Numbered from the stretch's first letter, positions 1 to 13,300 are shown. The stretch is 32,048 bases of DNA from Chara braunii (GCA_003427395.1 BFEA01000059.1:1935250-1967297); one strand, 5' to 3'. The notes: a model not told the origin generated them from the sequence alone. A program made the numbers and translations.

Positions 1-88
<88 letters not shown>
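1..88. repeat. (GA)n microsatellite at the window edge
   Basis: About 44 uninterrupted GA units start the window. Together with the (GT)n run at the other end, this suggests the piece is a contig whose assembly stopped in simple repeats. Confidence 0.98.
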
Positions 89-92
<4 letters not shown>

Positions 93-240
93 AGCGTGGG
101 GAGATGGGGTCAAGGAATACACTTCACGGAAAGCTTTGGGATTTACCAACACCTTGTACTCGAGCGCGCTTTTGGCCATGTGCCAGGGCAGGTCGTGTCG
201 TGAGTGCTCCGGAGCTGTTTGTGTAATTGTTTTGAGCCCT

Positions 241-332
241 GCAAAAAAAAAGGAAAAAAAAAAGAAAAGAAAAAGAAAGAAAAAAAAGAAAAAAGAAAAA
301 AGAAAAAAGAAAACAGATTTTTTTTTTTTTTT
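241..332. repeat. Purine (A/AAAG) tract followed by an oligo-T run
   Basis: A run of A with scattered G spans roughly 241-317 and is followed directly by about 15 T. The lysine-rich or phenylalanine-rich readings across it are low-complexity artefacts. It could be the decayed tail of a retroelement, but no second end or target duplication was found. Confidence 0.9.
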
Positions 333-1271
333 AGGAACTGAACATCCACGTGCACCAAGGCAAGAGTGGTGCATCAAATTTCGCTTTGGTCCCTGGGAGT
401 GCAGAAGAGGCTTTGCGAAAAACTGGAGGGGCATGACCCCAAGCAGCTGAAAAAGCAGGGGTGTGTCGAAAAGTATCATGTTTTTTCATTTCAACGTGGA
501 CCATTTCTGGATCTGCGGGCATCATCCTTGCACAGGTTGTGGATCTGGCTGAAAGCTTGGCGCCTGACCAAGACGAGTCATAGGTGTCGCATCCTCGTGG
601 ATGTCGTGTTCCTCGTCGAAGGTTTACACAGCATAGAGCGTCGGGTGACCGTTGTCGCTCGAAAACTCAAAAGTGACCTGCGAAGTACGAGAGGCGGCGG
701 CCGCCTTTCACTTTCACCGACAGCCTCCCTGTGGCATCGGAGCCCGTGATTGCTGAAACGAATCGGACCATTGCCGTATGATATTTCGCGGGAAGGCATG
801 GGATATTATTGCTCGTTTGTTCCAGGAACAAAAGGGGGTCCGCCTTAGAGAGAGTAGGAATACGTTGCGTTGGATCGGAATTTCTCACTTCCGACGCAGC
901 GGCCCCAGCAGGTGATCTTCGCCATAGGCATTGAATTTGGTTGCCATCGGAGCTAACTGTGTTCTTTTTCGCTCTCGCAGAGCGAACCCGTGTCCATTGC
1001 GAATAGTCTGCAGCGCAGTGGGGTGGCTCGCTGAGGCGCGCCATGTGCCGGTGAGGGAAGAGGCTAGTCTGGTCTGCCGTGGTAGCTGCTGTGCACTTCA
1101 TCGTGCTGCCATCACCGCGAGAACTACATCTACTGTTTTATTCAGCGCGTAGCCTTGTTCCTCTCGCTGCAAACGCTGTTGCTCGCCTGATCCTCAAATT
1201 CTAGTTGCGCCGCCGACTTGTCAAGTGGACCGTCTCTGTCTGTTCAAAGAATTCCATAGCCCTTCCGCAAG
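333..1271 (+). promoter_or_regulatory. Gene-free stretch holding the presumed promoter and 5' leader of the nucleolin-like gene
   Basis: No convincing coding region is visible. Short open frames lack domains or repeats and overlap on both strands. The last ~250 bases lead into the start codon at 1272 and should contain the transcription start and 5' leader. I see no clear TATA box at a sensible distance. The leader just before the ATG is pyrimidine-rich (1225-1265), as is common for translation-machinery and ribosome-biogenesis genes, but this is only suggestive. Confidence 0.35.
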
Positions 1272-1307
1272 ATGGGGAGGGCGGATAAGAACCTGAAGAA
1301 AGGCTCG
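1272..1307 (+). CDS. Exon 1 (start codon, basic N-terminus)
   Basis: Encodes MGRADKNLKKGS and ends in phase 0 at a consensus donor, GTGAGT. The frame closes within four codons after the donor, so splicing is required. The start is chosen because it is the nearest in-frame ATG upstream of the acidic exons with a good donor, and its basic residues suit a nucleolar protein. Confidence 0.6.
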
Positions 1308-4300
1308 GTGAGTGCTTGAGACGATGAATGGCAAGTCTTGGTGTGTGGAGGTATTCAGTCTTGGAACAAGTGAGCAGGTGTCCTCTCTCTCGCGCTGTTT
1401 TGCGCTCTCTCTTCTCTTGGGAGCTGTCTACTGTCTCTCCGTGTGTCTCTCGCTCTCTCTCCTCTTGGTAGCTGTCCAGTGTATTAGTTGCCTCCTTCCC
1501 TCCCCCCTTGGTTTGTGAAGAAAGTCTCGGGTGAGTGCTTGCGACGATGAATGGCTTCGAGTGTTGCTGTGTGGAGGTACTCAGTTTTGGACCACGTTTG
1601 AATGTGTACACTCCCACGCTCTGCGTCTTTCACTGGGTCTCCTCTTGGGAGTTGTCCACTCTGTGTCTTTTTCGGTGATTGATGTTGTCTGTCTCTGATT
1701 GATATTGTCTGCAGCTTTGTCACGATTTCCGTACCAGTGGACTAACTTTCGTAGACCAGCCGGTCTTGGATCTCCTGAGTATATATATTGTCTGCGCCTT
1801 ATCTGAGCTTGTACTTGCTTGTCGCTAGTATTCATAATGACTGTGTTGTCATAAGTGTAGTGTTCGCCTTAATTGAGCTTGTACTTGCTTGTCGCGGGCT
1901 TGGGCATGGTTATCCTATGTATTCGTCCTGATTTCTTTGGAAGCAATATATCAGTGTACGTTGGTATTACTCTATGGCCTCGGTGACACGGTTCATGTAT
2001 CCATGCGAGTGAGTAATCTTTAGCACAGAGTTTATTATGTCGGTGTGTTTTTGCCCTGGAAGTAGGGCAATTAGGGAGTCGTCCGTTGAAGATCGAAATT
2101 TCACAGCGATAATTCAGTTGGCCCAAATTTCAATCGTCTTGTTACGCGCGCCTGGGAGAGTTTACATGTATTCTTCCCCGAATAGAACGGCCGGTTATTA
2201 TCGCTGTATCTACGCTGGAAGTTGCACCAAATTTATCTATAATGACAGGGCGTTCTATTCGGCTGAGGACTGCTCTCTCATCGGGGGAGCCTGTCACATT
2301 TTAATGTGCTATAATTTTCGACACTGGTCACGGTGAACTAAGAATCGTCTTTTTTCAGGTGGTCTTTCGTTTCTTGTGTCGTCTCCCAAACACTACTGCA
2401 GCTGACGTGCTCTTCCCTCTCTTTGAAAGTCTACCCATGGTCGGTTATGACGTCGTCTGCATTAGGTTTTCCTTTCCCCTCCGATTCACTAGCATCAGTC
2501 TGACATGGCACCTGCGGTCGAAAAATAAAATGTAAACCCTGGAGGCGAGATCGACGGGCCACGTGTGTTGGGTGGGAAATTCTTCCCTCTTTAGTAGGAA
2601 CACCTTTCCACGTTCTGCTGTGGACTCTGGTACTGTTCTCCATAGGACTTGTGGTGTGGTGCCGTACTCCATAAAGACTCGTGGTGTGGTGCCGTACTCC
2701 ATGGGACCTGTGGTGCTCTACTCCATGGGACTTGTGGTGCTTTACTCCGTGGGACCTGTGGTGCTTTACTCCGTGGGACCTGTGGTGTTTTACTCCATGG
2801 GACTTGTGGTGCTGTGGCACTTATGGTGCTTTAGTTCATGGTACTTGTGGTGCCGTACTCTGTGGGACTTGTCGTGCTGTACTTCATGGGATGTGGTGTT
2901 GTACTCCATGGCACTTGTGGGCTGTACTCCATGGGACTTGTGCAGATTGGGTAGAAATCAGAAGCTTGTTTGAGTAGGATTTATTTTTCACGGTAGATTT
3001 TCTCCGTGTTTAGGGTAGTCAACGCGTGTTGTTGTTTGTCGTTTTTCTAACTCTCGAATGTTGTGGTTGATTCTGTTGTGTGTGCGCGCTTCTGGTGGTC
3101 TCGCTCGCTCATGTGGTCTGTTGCTGCGCGGGGCGTCTCTGGACAATTTGGCTTCACAATTTTTGCAATTGATTCGCTCTGATAAAGGTGGCCGTCGAGA
3201 CGAAAGGTACGCGGTCATCCGATTTTAAACGTGAACGTTTTGTATGTACTAGTCTGTGCGAATGGAAGAAATAATTTGACGTTTGGATTGCTCGTGTCCA
3301 CGAGTAATAATGTCAGTTCTTTCGTCGCTAACCACTGGGTGCAAATTGTTGATTGCCGCGAGGTGTCGATCATGGTGATGAGACGTGTGTATTTGTATGA
3401 GGTGGCTGGTATGGCGGTGGATGAAATAAGGCACCACTGAGACTCCTCTCACGAAGGTGTGGATTCATTTGGCATTTGCTTCCGCACTTAGATAAAAAAA
3501 CTTTGGCTGGCGGATTGATTATCATCGTCTTTTCGAAAAGCGACGAAACATCGATCCTAGATTATGAAGATGGGGCCGTATCGAATATTATGGTAGCGCT
3601 GGAGCTGAGCTTGTCGATGTGTCGAATCGAGGATTATAAGATTATAATAGCGGTCGAGCCGAGCCTGACAGATGGAACTCGCTTACGAATTTCTAGATGA
3701 AAGATGCGCTATGGGTTTGTTTGACCACGATGGCAATGCGGAACGGGAGCTTTTTTGTTAATTCAAATTGATTGGTATCGATTTAGGGTTTATGCTATGT
3801 GGTGTATGTGTTTTTTTGCCGGAACTCGTCATTCGAAGAGAACGCCCGGTCTTTGCAGCTGTATTTGCCCAACTTGCAGTCCAGATGCACGTATAGTGAC
3901 CGGGCGTTCTACGCTGGTGAAGGCGGTAATCGCCGGTTGGCTGAAAGTGTACGCGCTGTCGCCTTTCGTTACCTCTTATAGGTGTTTGGAGTGGGCTTTA
4001 AGGTAAGGAGGGATCGTTCGAATGGGTGGGCGTTTTCAAGTGAATCTGTTCGTTTCTTTGTTTGCGTGCACTTGCCAGTTTCATACTCATGTTATCTGAC
4101 CTCGTTACCTGTCGGTGTAGACAACCAGGGTTCATCTCTCGTCCGATAGTTTGGCCTCTTTGCGACAAATTATTTTTTTGAAGTTGTCAAGAGCGTCGAA
4201 CTCGTCAGCGCGAAAGGAAAATCAGTGCAGTGACGCGTTGTATCAGGTGGCGCTGTCTTCGCACGGCTTCGGGCTTGCGTCGAAGCTGTAATCGCCGCGG

Positions 4301-7300
4301 TCAGTCTACCTGCCGGCGGCCAGGTGAACAATTCCGTATCATATTGGTTGCTTGGCGGTCCGCAAGAAACTACTGCAGATTACCGTCTTTACCCGAATTG
4401 AAAGCCCGATACATTATAGCTGTACTTGGGCCCACGTGTAGTCTAGATCCATCGATGAGGACGGTGTTCTTCTGGTGAAGAAAAACTCCATAGTCTAAGA
4501 ATGATTGACTGTGCGCAAGTGTTCTTGTAGCTGATCATCACAAGTGTTCTTGTAATGAATCTAGACGAGTTCATCGACATGGAGTGGATCATAACATGTG
4601 GATTTAATCTAAACTCGTTCGTAGACATAGTGGATTGAATGTGAAAAACGGTGTATGTTCTCTTGTACAGCATAGGAACGTACACAATGATACGTACGGA
4701 AGTTATATGGACCCTCTGTTCGGGTTCTGTGTTTGTCGAAGGGTATTTTTTGGGGGAACAATCTCGGCTGAATTTGAGGATGTTCGGGGAGCATTCGCGT
4801 TCTGATCTATATCTCGACGCTCATCTAGATCTCGGTTGGAGATGGCAGATTGATTGCGAGGTATCGAAGGAATGTAGGTGTTTGATGTCGTTCTGCTTTT
4901 GTATGAATGTGACCTTGACCCTTTCTCCTTTCTGATCTTCTTTGTGGTGTTCGTTTTCACTTCGTTTGCGGTCGACACAGGTGTGAAACGTCAAAATGCG
5001 GACTTGGTGAAGGAGCCACCGAGCAAGAAGAAGAAGGAACTTCTTTCCAAGCGCGATGAATCTTCAGATGACTCTTCGTCTGAGTCTTCGGAGGACGAGG
5101 TACGTCGGATTTTCTACTTGTAGTTGTTTGCCAGTTGGACAGATCGTGGTTTCGCTGCTGGACCTGGAACCAGTTTTCCCACCTGAACCTAGAACCAGTT
5201 GTTGTCCGTCAGATATTGAACAATCAACGACGAGTGAAGCACTACCGATCGATGAGAGCAGGTTGTGATCTCTCCGAATCATACTACGACGATTTGCTGT
5301 ATGTTATCCTCGTGTCCGCGGTCATGTGTTTGGTCTATTGATTCTGACGGCTGTTGTCTCTCCTTAGCTCCACTCGCGTGATGGGTCTACTTCATTTTCA
5401 ATCACTTTCGTTTTCTGTGTTGTAAACACGATGGGGTGGTGTATCTCTCAGTAGAGCTTGCCGTGCTTTGGTATGGAACGGTTTTCCTAGAACTTGTTTT
5501 TCGCAAATTAAAAGAGAATGTGTCAGGACCTGTTTTCGGTTTATTAGATGGGCGTGATATGACTTGTTAGTGGATATTCGCAAATCACATTTGACTGGAA
5601 TGATCGCTGGTCTCGCGTTGTGGCGAGTGTGTAGAGGTTTCTAATGAACGCTATGAGCCCTTTGTGACAGACATCTTTTCTTATTATTTTTATTAGTCAT
5701 CTAGAAAAACTCACGTGAAAAAGTATTTGGGATAGAAAAACTGATGATTCTTCTGTTTCCGCAGAGGCCTCAGAAGAAGACGGTGGCTGCTATCAAGAAG
5801 GTGACGGCTGTTAAAACTCCCGCGAAGGAGAGTTCAAGCGACGAGTCTTCGGATTCTGAAGAGGTATGCCTGGATCGAAGCGTGATTCCTCTCCTACAAA
5901 TTCAAATTTGGTGCGGCCTTTGTCAGCAGAATGTATTCTTTAGAATGATGTGCTCGGTGCATGGTTTCCTCCCTTGTGGGTGTTGTTTCACTCCCTATCT
6001 TTTGACGGATGTATGTTAATGGAAGCTATATAGAAGACTCGTTGAGTAGTCAGATTTGCAGAGACCTGTTGTTCTTTGCTTCTTTTGTAAATTCGTTCAG
6101 ACGCGTTGCTCACCATATAGTCAAGTTAGGGACTGCTGGGAACTAAGTGTGACAAATGATGGATCGACCGATGGGATAACTACGTTTATCAGACCAATAC
6201 AGCGTACCGTCATATTTGCCCTATCTAGACGGAAAGATGCGCCTTATACAGCTATAATGCCCGTGCACTGCATTCGGGTAGAGAAGGTGGTCAATGTCTT
6301 GTGGCTGTTTGCTTTGGATTGGTCCTTGGGTTTGTGGTCTAGCGGCGTGTATTAATGGACTGTCATTTGTCCTCAACAGGAAGCCCCGCCTCCGAAGGCC
6401 AAGAATGGCGTCGTTAAGAAGCCGGCGCCCAAGCTCGCCAAGGAGTCGAGCAGTGAGGAGGATTCTGATGCAGAGGCGCCAGCGAGGGTACGTAATCCGG
6501 TCATGAAGTTGGCTGCAGCTCCTTTTTTGGGATTTTGTCGTTTTCCGTGATGGATTTTGTCGTTTTCCGTGATGCCCTTGACTTCCTGATGCATGTCCTG
6601 ATGCATTCAAAATCTTGGCGAATTGGTGAGAGCCTTAACTAGGCTCTTAGTCGCGAAGAAGGGGGGACAGCGCCTCGATGTGTATCGGGATACGCTATTG
6701 TTGCTCTGCACAGAGATGTCGCACGGCCGCCTTTATTCTCGTCGTAATTACATCGCTTTTAGTGAATATCCAGTGAATAACCAGTACGTCCGAAAATAAG
6801 AGATTGAGCCTGTCCTAAACAACAGGAGGCCATGAACCGCTGATTCCTTATGTCGAAGGGCCATGACCTCCGAAGTTTTAGGCGATGCTCAATATGATTT
6901 TTGGGAGTTTCTATTATTCTTATCCCGTTTCAGTCGCTAAGCAGTGCAGTTTACTGGGTGCTATTTGTTCTATACACGAAATTTATCGCTTTGTCGTCCC
7001 ACTGCTTTTCTGGGCGGGGTAAGGGGCGGCGATCTCGTCTTCTGCATGAGAGGGAAGTGTTATACGCGGTTGTTCTCTCCATTTTTGATGAAGATGGGCC
7101 TCGCTCGCTCGCTCAACTCACTGCATAGGATACTAAATGTATCTGGACTTGTAAGATGTTCAATACTTGCGAAATTTAGGATCAGTCCTAATGTATCTGG
7201 TCTACCTTGCAGTTCAGATTCTTGTCCTCGCTGTTTAGTCGTGAAGTGGGGCTCTTTGGCCACTGAGTTGACGTATTTGTCCTGTGCATGTTTTTATGAA

Positions 7301-10300
7301 AATGGTGTGCTTATTTTGCAGAAGTCTGCTAAGAAGGCAGCTCCTGCTCCCGCTAAGGCGAAGGATGTGGAAATGAAAGATGCAGATGACAGCAGCGACG
7401 AGGATTCTGAAGAAGACTCTGACGATGATTCATCTGAAGATGAGAAGGTATTCCTTAATCTCCGACAACGAAGGAATGCAGACGTCCATGTTACAGAAAT
7501 CCGAAAGAAATCCTCACTTGTGATTTATTGCGTTTCAGAACGGGTATCTTTGGAGAAAGCATATGAAACTAGATGGGAATATTCATCGACATAAAATAAC
7601 ATTGAATACTAAACTTGCATGACTGCGCAGCGAAAAGAGAATACACACGACATCGAAGTCTATCATTATCATCGAGTTAAGAGGGGCGTGAGAAAGCTCT
7701 GCGCTGGAGTAACATATGAAGACCTAATTTGGCCATCGTGTTGAACTAATTCTAACTCTCGTTTGGGCTGGGCAGAAGTTGATTAGGGCGCTTAGGGTTT
7801 TGGAAAACGCAAGGAATCTTATTGGACGTGGTTTTTGAGTGCAAGCTCTGGTACTGTCTTCACCCGAATAGAACGGCCGGTCATCGCGGCTGCGTTATTC
7901 CATTATTCCGTCTAGATGCGGCAGCTATGATGATCGGGCGTTCTATTCGGGGGATAAGCTGTGTGGAGGAGGTGTGAGGTCGACACTCGTGTCAGCTGTA
8001 GCTCTGGATTTTTCCTTGCTCCATCTAAATTCAAATTGGTCTGCAGCTCTGCTGCTGTAAATGTGACCTCGAATTTGATTGTGAGTGCAAGCTCTGCTGC
8101 TGTCTTCACCCGAACAGAACGCCCAGGTAATTCCAGCGGTATTTGTCCAAAATTCCGTCTAGATTCAGCGGATTGCGGTAATGAAGAAATAAGCTTTTGT
8201 AGACATTCTATGAGGGGAGACATGTGAGGTCGACACTGGGGTGGGCGCTAGCTCGGGGGTTTTATTTGCTTCATGTAAATCCAAAGTGGGTTCCAGTGTA
8301 CATTTGACTTAGAACGAAAATAGAAGATGTGATATCTTTGGTGGTCTCCTCTCTCCCTTCATGTTTAAGGTAAGTATCTCGAATACGTGGGTTGTGAGGT
8401 CGACACTGGCGTGGGTGGTATGTCGGGGGTTTTATGTGGTTCATGTAAATCCGAAGTGGGTTCCAGTGTGCATTTGACTGACAACGAAAATAGAAGATGT
8501 GATATCTTTGGTGATCTTCTCTCTCCCTTTATCATGTTTAAGGTAAGTATCTCGAAGACGTGGCTTGCTCGATCTCAGTCAGAATGTCTTAGTTCTCTCA
8601 ATCACTGGAGATTTGCAGCTCTGATTTCGTTGGTTTTGTTTGTGTTTTTTTTCTCAACGTTAGCGGAATCTGTTCAATAGATTCTATCGTCGTTTAACGT
8701 TCTGTTATTACAAACCTTCGGTGTTCGTTTCAGGCAGTACCGGCTGGGAAACCCGCTGCCAGGGCGGCGGCGGGCAAACCTGCGTCAAAAGCGCTTGACA
8801 GGAACGGGAAGTGTGTTGTGACAGCACAACAGTTCGCAAAGGGGATGAAGGACACGAAAATGACAAAGCAGCAGCCGAGTAGCAGCAGTGAGGAGTCCGA
8901 TTCGGACGATGAGAGCGAAGAGGAGAAGAAACCACAACGACCTGCTTCTAAGGGCATGCAGGTCAAGAAAGTGACAAAGCAACAGCAGTCGAGCAGCGAC
9001 AGTGAGGAATCTGACTCTGATTCCGATTCAGATGCAGATGATGACAGCGAAGACGAGAGGGTATGTAGATATGCATGAGGATTCTCGGAGTTCTGCATTC
9101 TTGCATTATTCCAGTCCGATAAATTGCTTCAAGACGAGTGTGTTATATCTTCTTCGGGCCCCGCGGGTCTTATCAATATATGGTGCTCCTCTGAGCATTC
9201 AACTTAGACGTTTCTGAGCTCAATTGCGGCGTCTTTTGAACGAAACCCTCAGGTCCCGCTGGTGCAACATTGTAAGTCCTGACGATTTCGACCCAGAAAA
9301 CGATGTGGTTGCTGCAAGCAACGTCGAAATTAAATGCATGTTGGAAAACGATGGGGTACTTGTGCTTTATGGTCAGCATGTCCGTTGCTGAGGAGAGCAG
9401 CATGGGTCCTTCGCGTCCGATTCTTTGATCAGACGGGTGCAAATTCTCATCAGATTATCGTGTACAATGTGGTCAGTCTTATCGTGGGCATTTGTAAAAG
9501 AGTTGTATGATGTTCTGTCGTGAACACGATTTCGGCTGCTACGGGGTTCCCCGAATGCCTACAATTAGTAGTGGTAGGTAGGTAGTGTGAGTGGTGTCTT
9601 ATCGTGGGCATTTGTAAAAGAGTTGTAAGATGTTCTGTCGTGAACACGATTCTGGCTGCTACGGGGTTCCCCGTATGCCTACAATTAGTAGTGGTAGGTA
9701 GGTAGTGTGAGGTGAAATTGAGAGAAGAATATAGTTTTCGGTATGTAAAACCGAAAACAAAACGGTTGTATGATTTTGTGAGGTGAAATTGAGAGAATAG
9801 TTTTCTGTATGTAATAACGAAAACAAAACAGTTGGATGATTTTGTGCATTCAAGGATTTGATTTCGTGACCTGCTTATGAATCTATTTATGCGAAGGTTC
9901 GTTTAACACTGGAACTTCAGATCTGTGTATCAATAGCTCTGCATATATCTGTTAGAAACTGAAATCGTGCCCCTGCTTATGAGGAGGTACGTGTTCCTAT
10001 CAGTGAGGAATGAAATGACGACCTGCTCATCAACAGCTACTTGTCTGTGCTAATCAGGAGTAAAACTCGTTCATCTATCGAAACTAATGGTGACCTGTTT
10101 ATGAGAATGCACGTGTTTCTATCATTCAGGAACAAACTCACCGCAATGCTAATCGGACTGATGAACCATCATTCAGTAGCTCTGCATATATCTGTTAGAA
10201 ACTGAAATCGTGCTCTGCTTATGAGGAGGTACGTGTTCCTATCAGTGAGGAATGAAATGACGACCTGCTCATCAACAGCTACTTGTCTGGGCTAATCAGG

Positions 10301-13300
10301 AGTAAAACTCGTTCATCTATCGAAACTAATGGTGACCTGTTGATGAGAATGCACGTGTTTCTATCATTCAGGAACAAACTCACCGCAAAGCTAATCGGAC
10401 TGATGAATCATCATTCAGTGACAATCCTGTCACATGCCGAGCTTCCTCCAAAAGCATACCGTCTCTTGTTTGGATTCTCCCATAATCGCCTACCGCAACA
10501 TGAATACTGGGTTTTTCTCTCGAAGGGGTAGTAATGTATAGTTAACTCCCGTACGTATTTTCAAGTACGCTGGGATTGCCGTCTACCTAAGATCTGGGTT
10601 CGAAACTGAGCAATACGGCCGAAAGTGGCCAAGGTAGAGGATTTCTAAGTTTCGAATAATAATAATAATAATGAGCTCATCATGGGGCTCTTTGCCCAAA
10701 GCACTAATTCATGGATCGCCTATGGATCGGAGCGGTGGTGGTTCTGTTCGTATATGATCGGGGTTGATGCTCTGATCGTTCTAGTTTGCTGAGTCTTGAT
10801 TGTCTGATGCTGTTGCTTTTTGGCCGTGAAGCCAAAAGCAGGTGCCAAAGGAAAAGCGACGCCAGTAACTCCTAAGGGCGCTACCAAGACACCGGCGAAC
10901 ACGCCGGTGACTGCACAGGCGAAGAAGACGGCAGCGAAGGACGAAAGTAGCAGTGATGAATCTTCCGACGATGAAAGCGATGAGGATGTGAAGGTACGAC
11001 TGCCTTGCGCGTATCAGTTAATCTTTTGTGTCTGGAGCGCCGTTATAATGAGGATTATACGATTGCATGCGTCGTTACTGAATTTTTGTGTGTGGAAGGG
11101 GGAACTGGAATCTGACGATGGCCTGCAGCCTGTCGTCTTCACCTGATTTGAACGCCCTGTCACGATCGCTATCTCTGGAAAGTCAGTTGTCCCAAATACA
11201 GCTATAATGACGGTGCGGTCTATTCGGGTGAAGACGGTAGCCGAGAAGGGATAGGAGCTGTGAGGGAACAGAAGAGAGTTAATGTTGACGGAACACCTGA
11301 ATTGAACGCCTTGTCATGATCGCTCCATCTGGGCTGTGAATTGCTCCAAATACAGCTATAATGATGGTGCGTTCTATTCGGGTGAAACGGTACCCGAGAA
11401 GGTATGGCAGCTGTGAGGGAACGAAGGGAGTAAATGTATAAGGACGCTGCGACCTTCTTTGCACCCAAATAGAACGTACTGTCGTAATCGCGGTATCTAG
11501 ACTGAAAGGCGACGAAATACGGAGTGGTAATGATCGTGCGTTCTATTCGGGTGAGGACTAGCGAGGAAAATAAAAGAAGGGGATAAACTGAGCGGGAGTC
11601 TGGGAAGTGCATTGAATGCTTGCCAGGTTGGGGAACGGGGGAATTATGATTCTTCATGGTCGCTCGTTGCAGTCAGTACTCGAAGAACATGGAGCGTTGA
11701 CAGCTTGTACTGGTAAGAATAGAATGTGGAATGTATACGAGGTTTGCAATAGTGCCTAGATTCGGTCTTGTATATTGTTAGTGAAATGGTGCAGTCGCCG
11801 AGTTGGATGTGCAGCGTGCTGTACCTCTGATTTCGTGCTTATATCTGTCGCTCATGCGCAGAAACCGGCCAAGCCTTCGTCGAAACTTCCTGGTAAACCA
11901 GGGGCCACGCCCGCTGCAAAGAAGGATAGCAAGAAACAGGAGAGTGAGAGTGAAGACGATAGTGATGAGGACGACAGCGATGATGAAGATAGCAGCGAGG
12001 ATGAGAAGGTTGGTCGCAATGACGGTGTATGTACCTTGTGAATCGAGACGCATGCAGAGAACGGGATCTCAGCCGAAGTTTCCATCCAATTTCTGTTTGC
12101 GTGGTCTGTGCCTGCCCAGCTCTTTGTTCTGTACTGATAATTGTCTGCTTTTGATCCTGTTCATTCGGATGAGCAATTGTTGCATTCCCTCTCTATCCCC
12201 CGCACCTTCGAAAACAATAGGAACCTACGATTGTGAAGTTTCTTTCATGACTCGAGTGATTTCAGAGATCCACAGTTTTTGGCAGCGCCTTTGTACTCTG
12301 TTTGTACTCTGCAGGTTCGTATATGTATGTATAATCTTCGTTTTCCATGGCTGAACTGCCCGTTTACGCGGAACCGACATTGTTGTGTGTGCTCTGTCTG
12401 CGAGTTTCAAATGATCGTTTTCCATGACTGAACTGCCTGTTAGTTTTCGAAACCTACATTGCTGTGTGTGCTCTGCTGCAAGTATCAAATTGCATTATCC
12501 AACCTGTGTCTGAGAGCCAGAGTTATCGATCCGTGCTTAGCGACCATCACACACGCCGCCGACGCCAAAAGACACTGAGGAGTGTCGGTAAAATCTTCAT
12601 AAAATTTTTGACCACTCCATAAAAGACTGCTCCATGTTGTACGAAGTCGCTGGTTTTTCGCATTTTACTTTCGATTAGATATTCCTGAAATGTCTTTGTG
12701 AATGTCACGGTGGATTATTATGAAGCTTTACGGTCCTTGTTAATTCACCCCTGTAGGGGATCTTGTCTATCTGACCAGACATTCTACGTAATCCCGCTGG
12801 TTTAGTGAAATGTTTAAGGTAATGGAACCCCGTTCGTGTTGTGTTGCTTTGGCCGTGACCAGCCTGCGGCGAAGAAGAATCCTGCTAAGAATGGCACTGC
12901 AGTCCCAGCGAAAACGGCCGCCAAGCAGCCTGCAAAGAAAGTACAGAACAGTGACAGCGAGGATGATAGTGACGATGAGGAGAGTGAGGACGAGAAGCCG
13001 AAAGCGAAGGCTGTGCCTGCGAAGGTCGCAGCTGCTAAGAGCACTCCTGCCAAGGACAGCAGCAGTGATGAGGACAGCGACGAGGACAGCGATGAGGATA
13101 GCGAAGGTGAAGGTGCTGCCAAGAAGGCGGCGGCTGCGAAACCCAAGGCAGCAGCAAAGCCTAAGACAGCAAAGAAGGCAAGTAGCAGCGAGGAAGACAG
13201 CGACGAAGACAGCGAAGAGGAGAAACCCAAGCCAAAGCCAAAGCAGCAGGAGGAGAAAAAAACGCCTGCCCAGACAAAGCCGCCTCCCAAGACACCTACA

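Larger units (their letters stand above)
7837..8218 (+). repeat. 246-bp tandem duplication carrying a MITE in each copy (intron 6)
   Basis: GAGTGCAAGCTCTG, then CTGTCTTCACCCGAA, occurs at 7837 and at 8083, so the second MITE arose with its flank rather than by a new insertion. The copies are diverged. Confidence 0.7.

Noticed and set aside
136-450. Lysine-rich open frame
   Set aside because: It is a translation of the A/AAAG tract. Residues outside the tract match nothing, and the opposite strand gives an equally open poly-Phe frame.
2636-2945. CRISPR-like array
   Set aside because: Units are contiguous with no unique spacers, and the DNA is eukaryotic with spliceosomal introns.
2431-2973. 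Repetitive proteins on both strands (HHRSHGVK and GTCGALLH repeats)
   Set aside because: They come from the 24-bp minisatellite inside intron 2. Period divisible by three keeps all frames open without selection.
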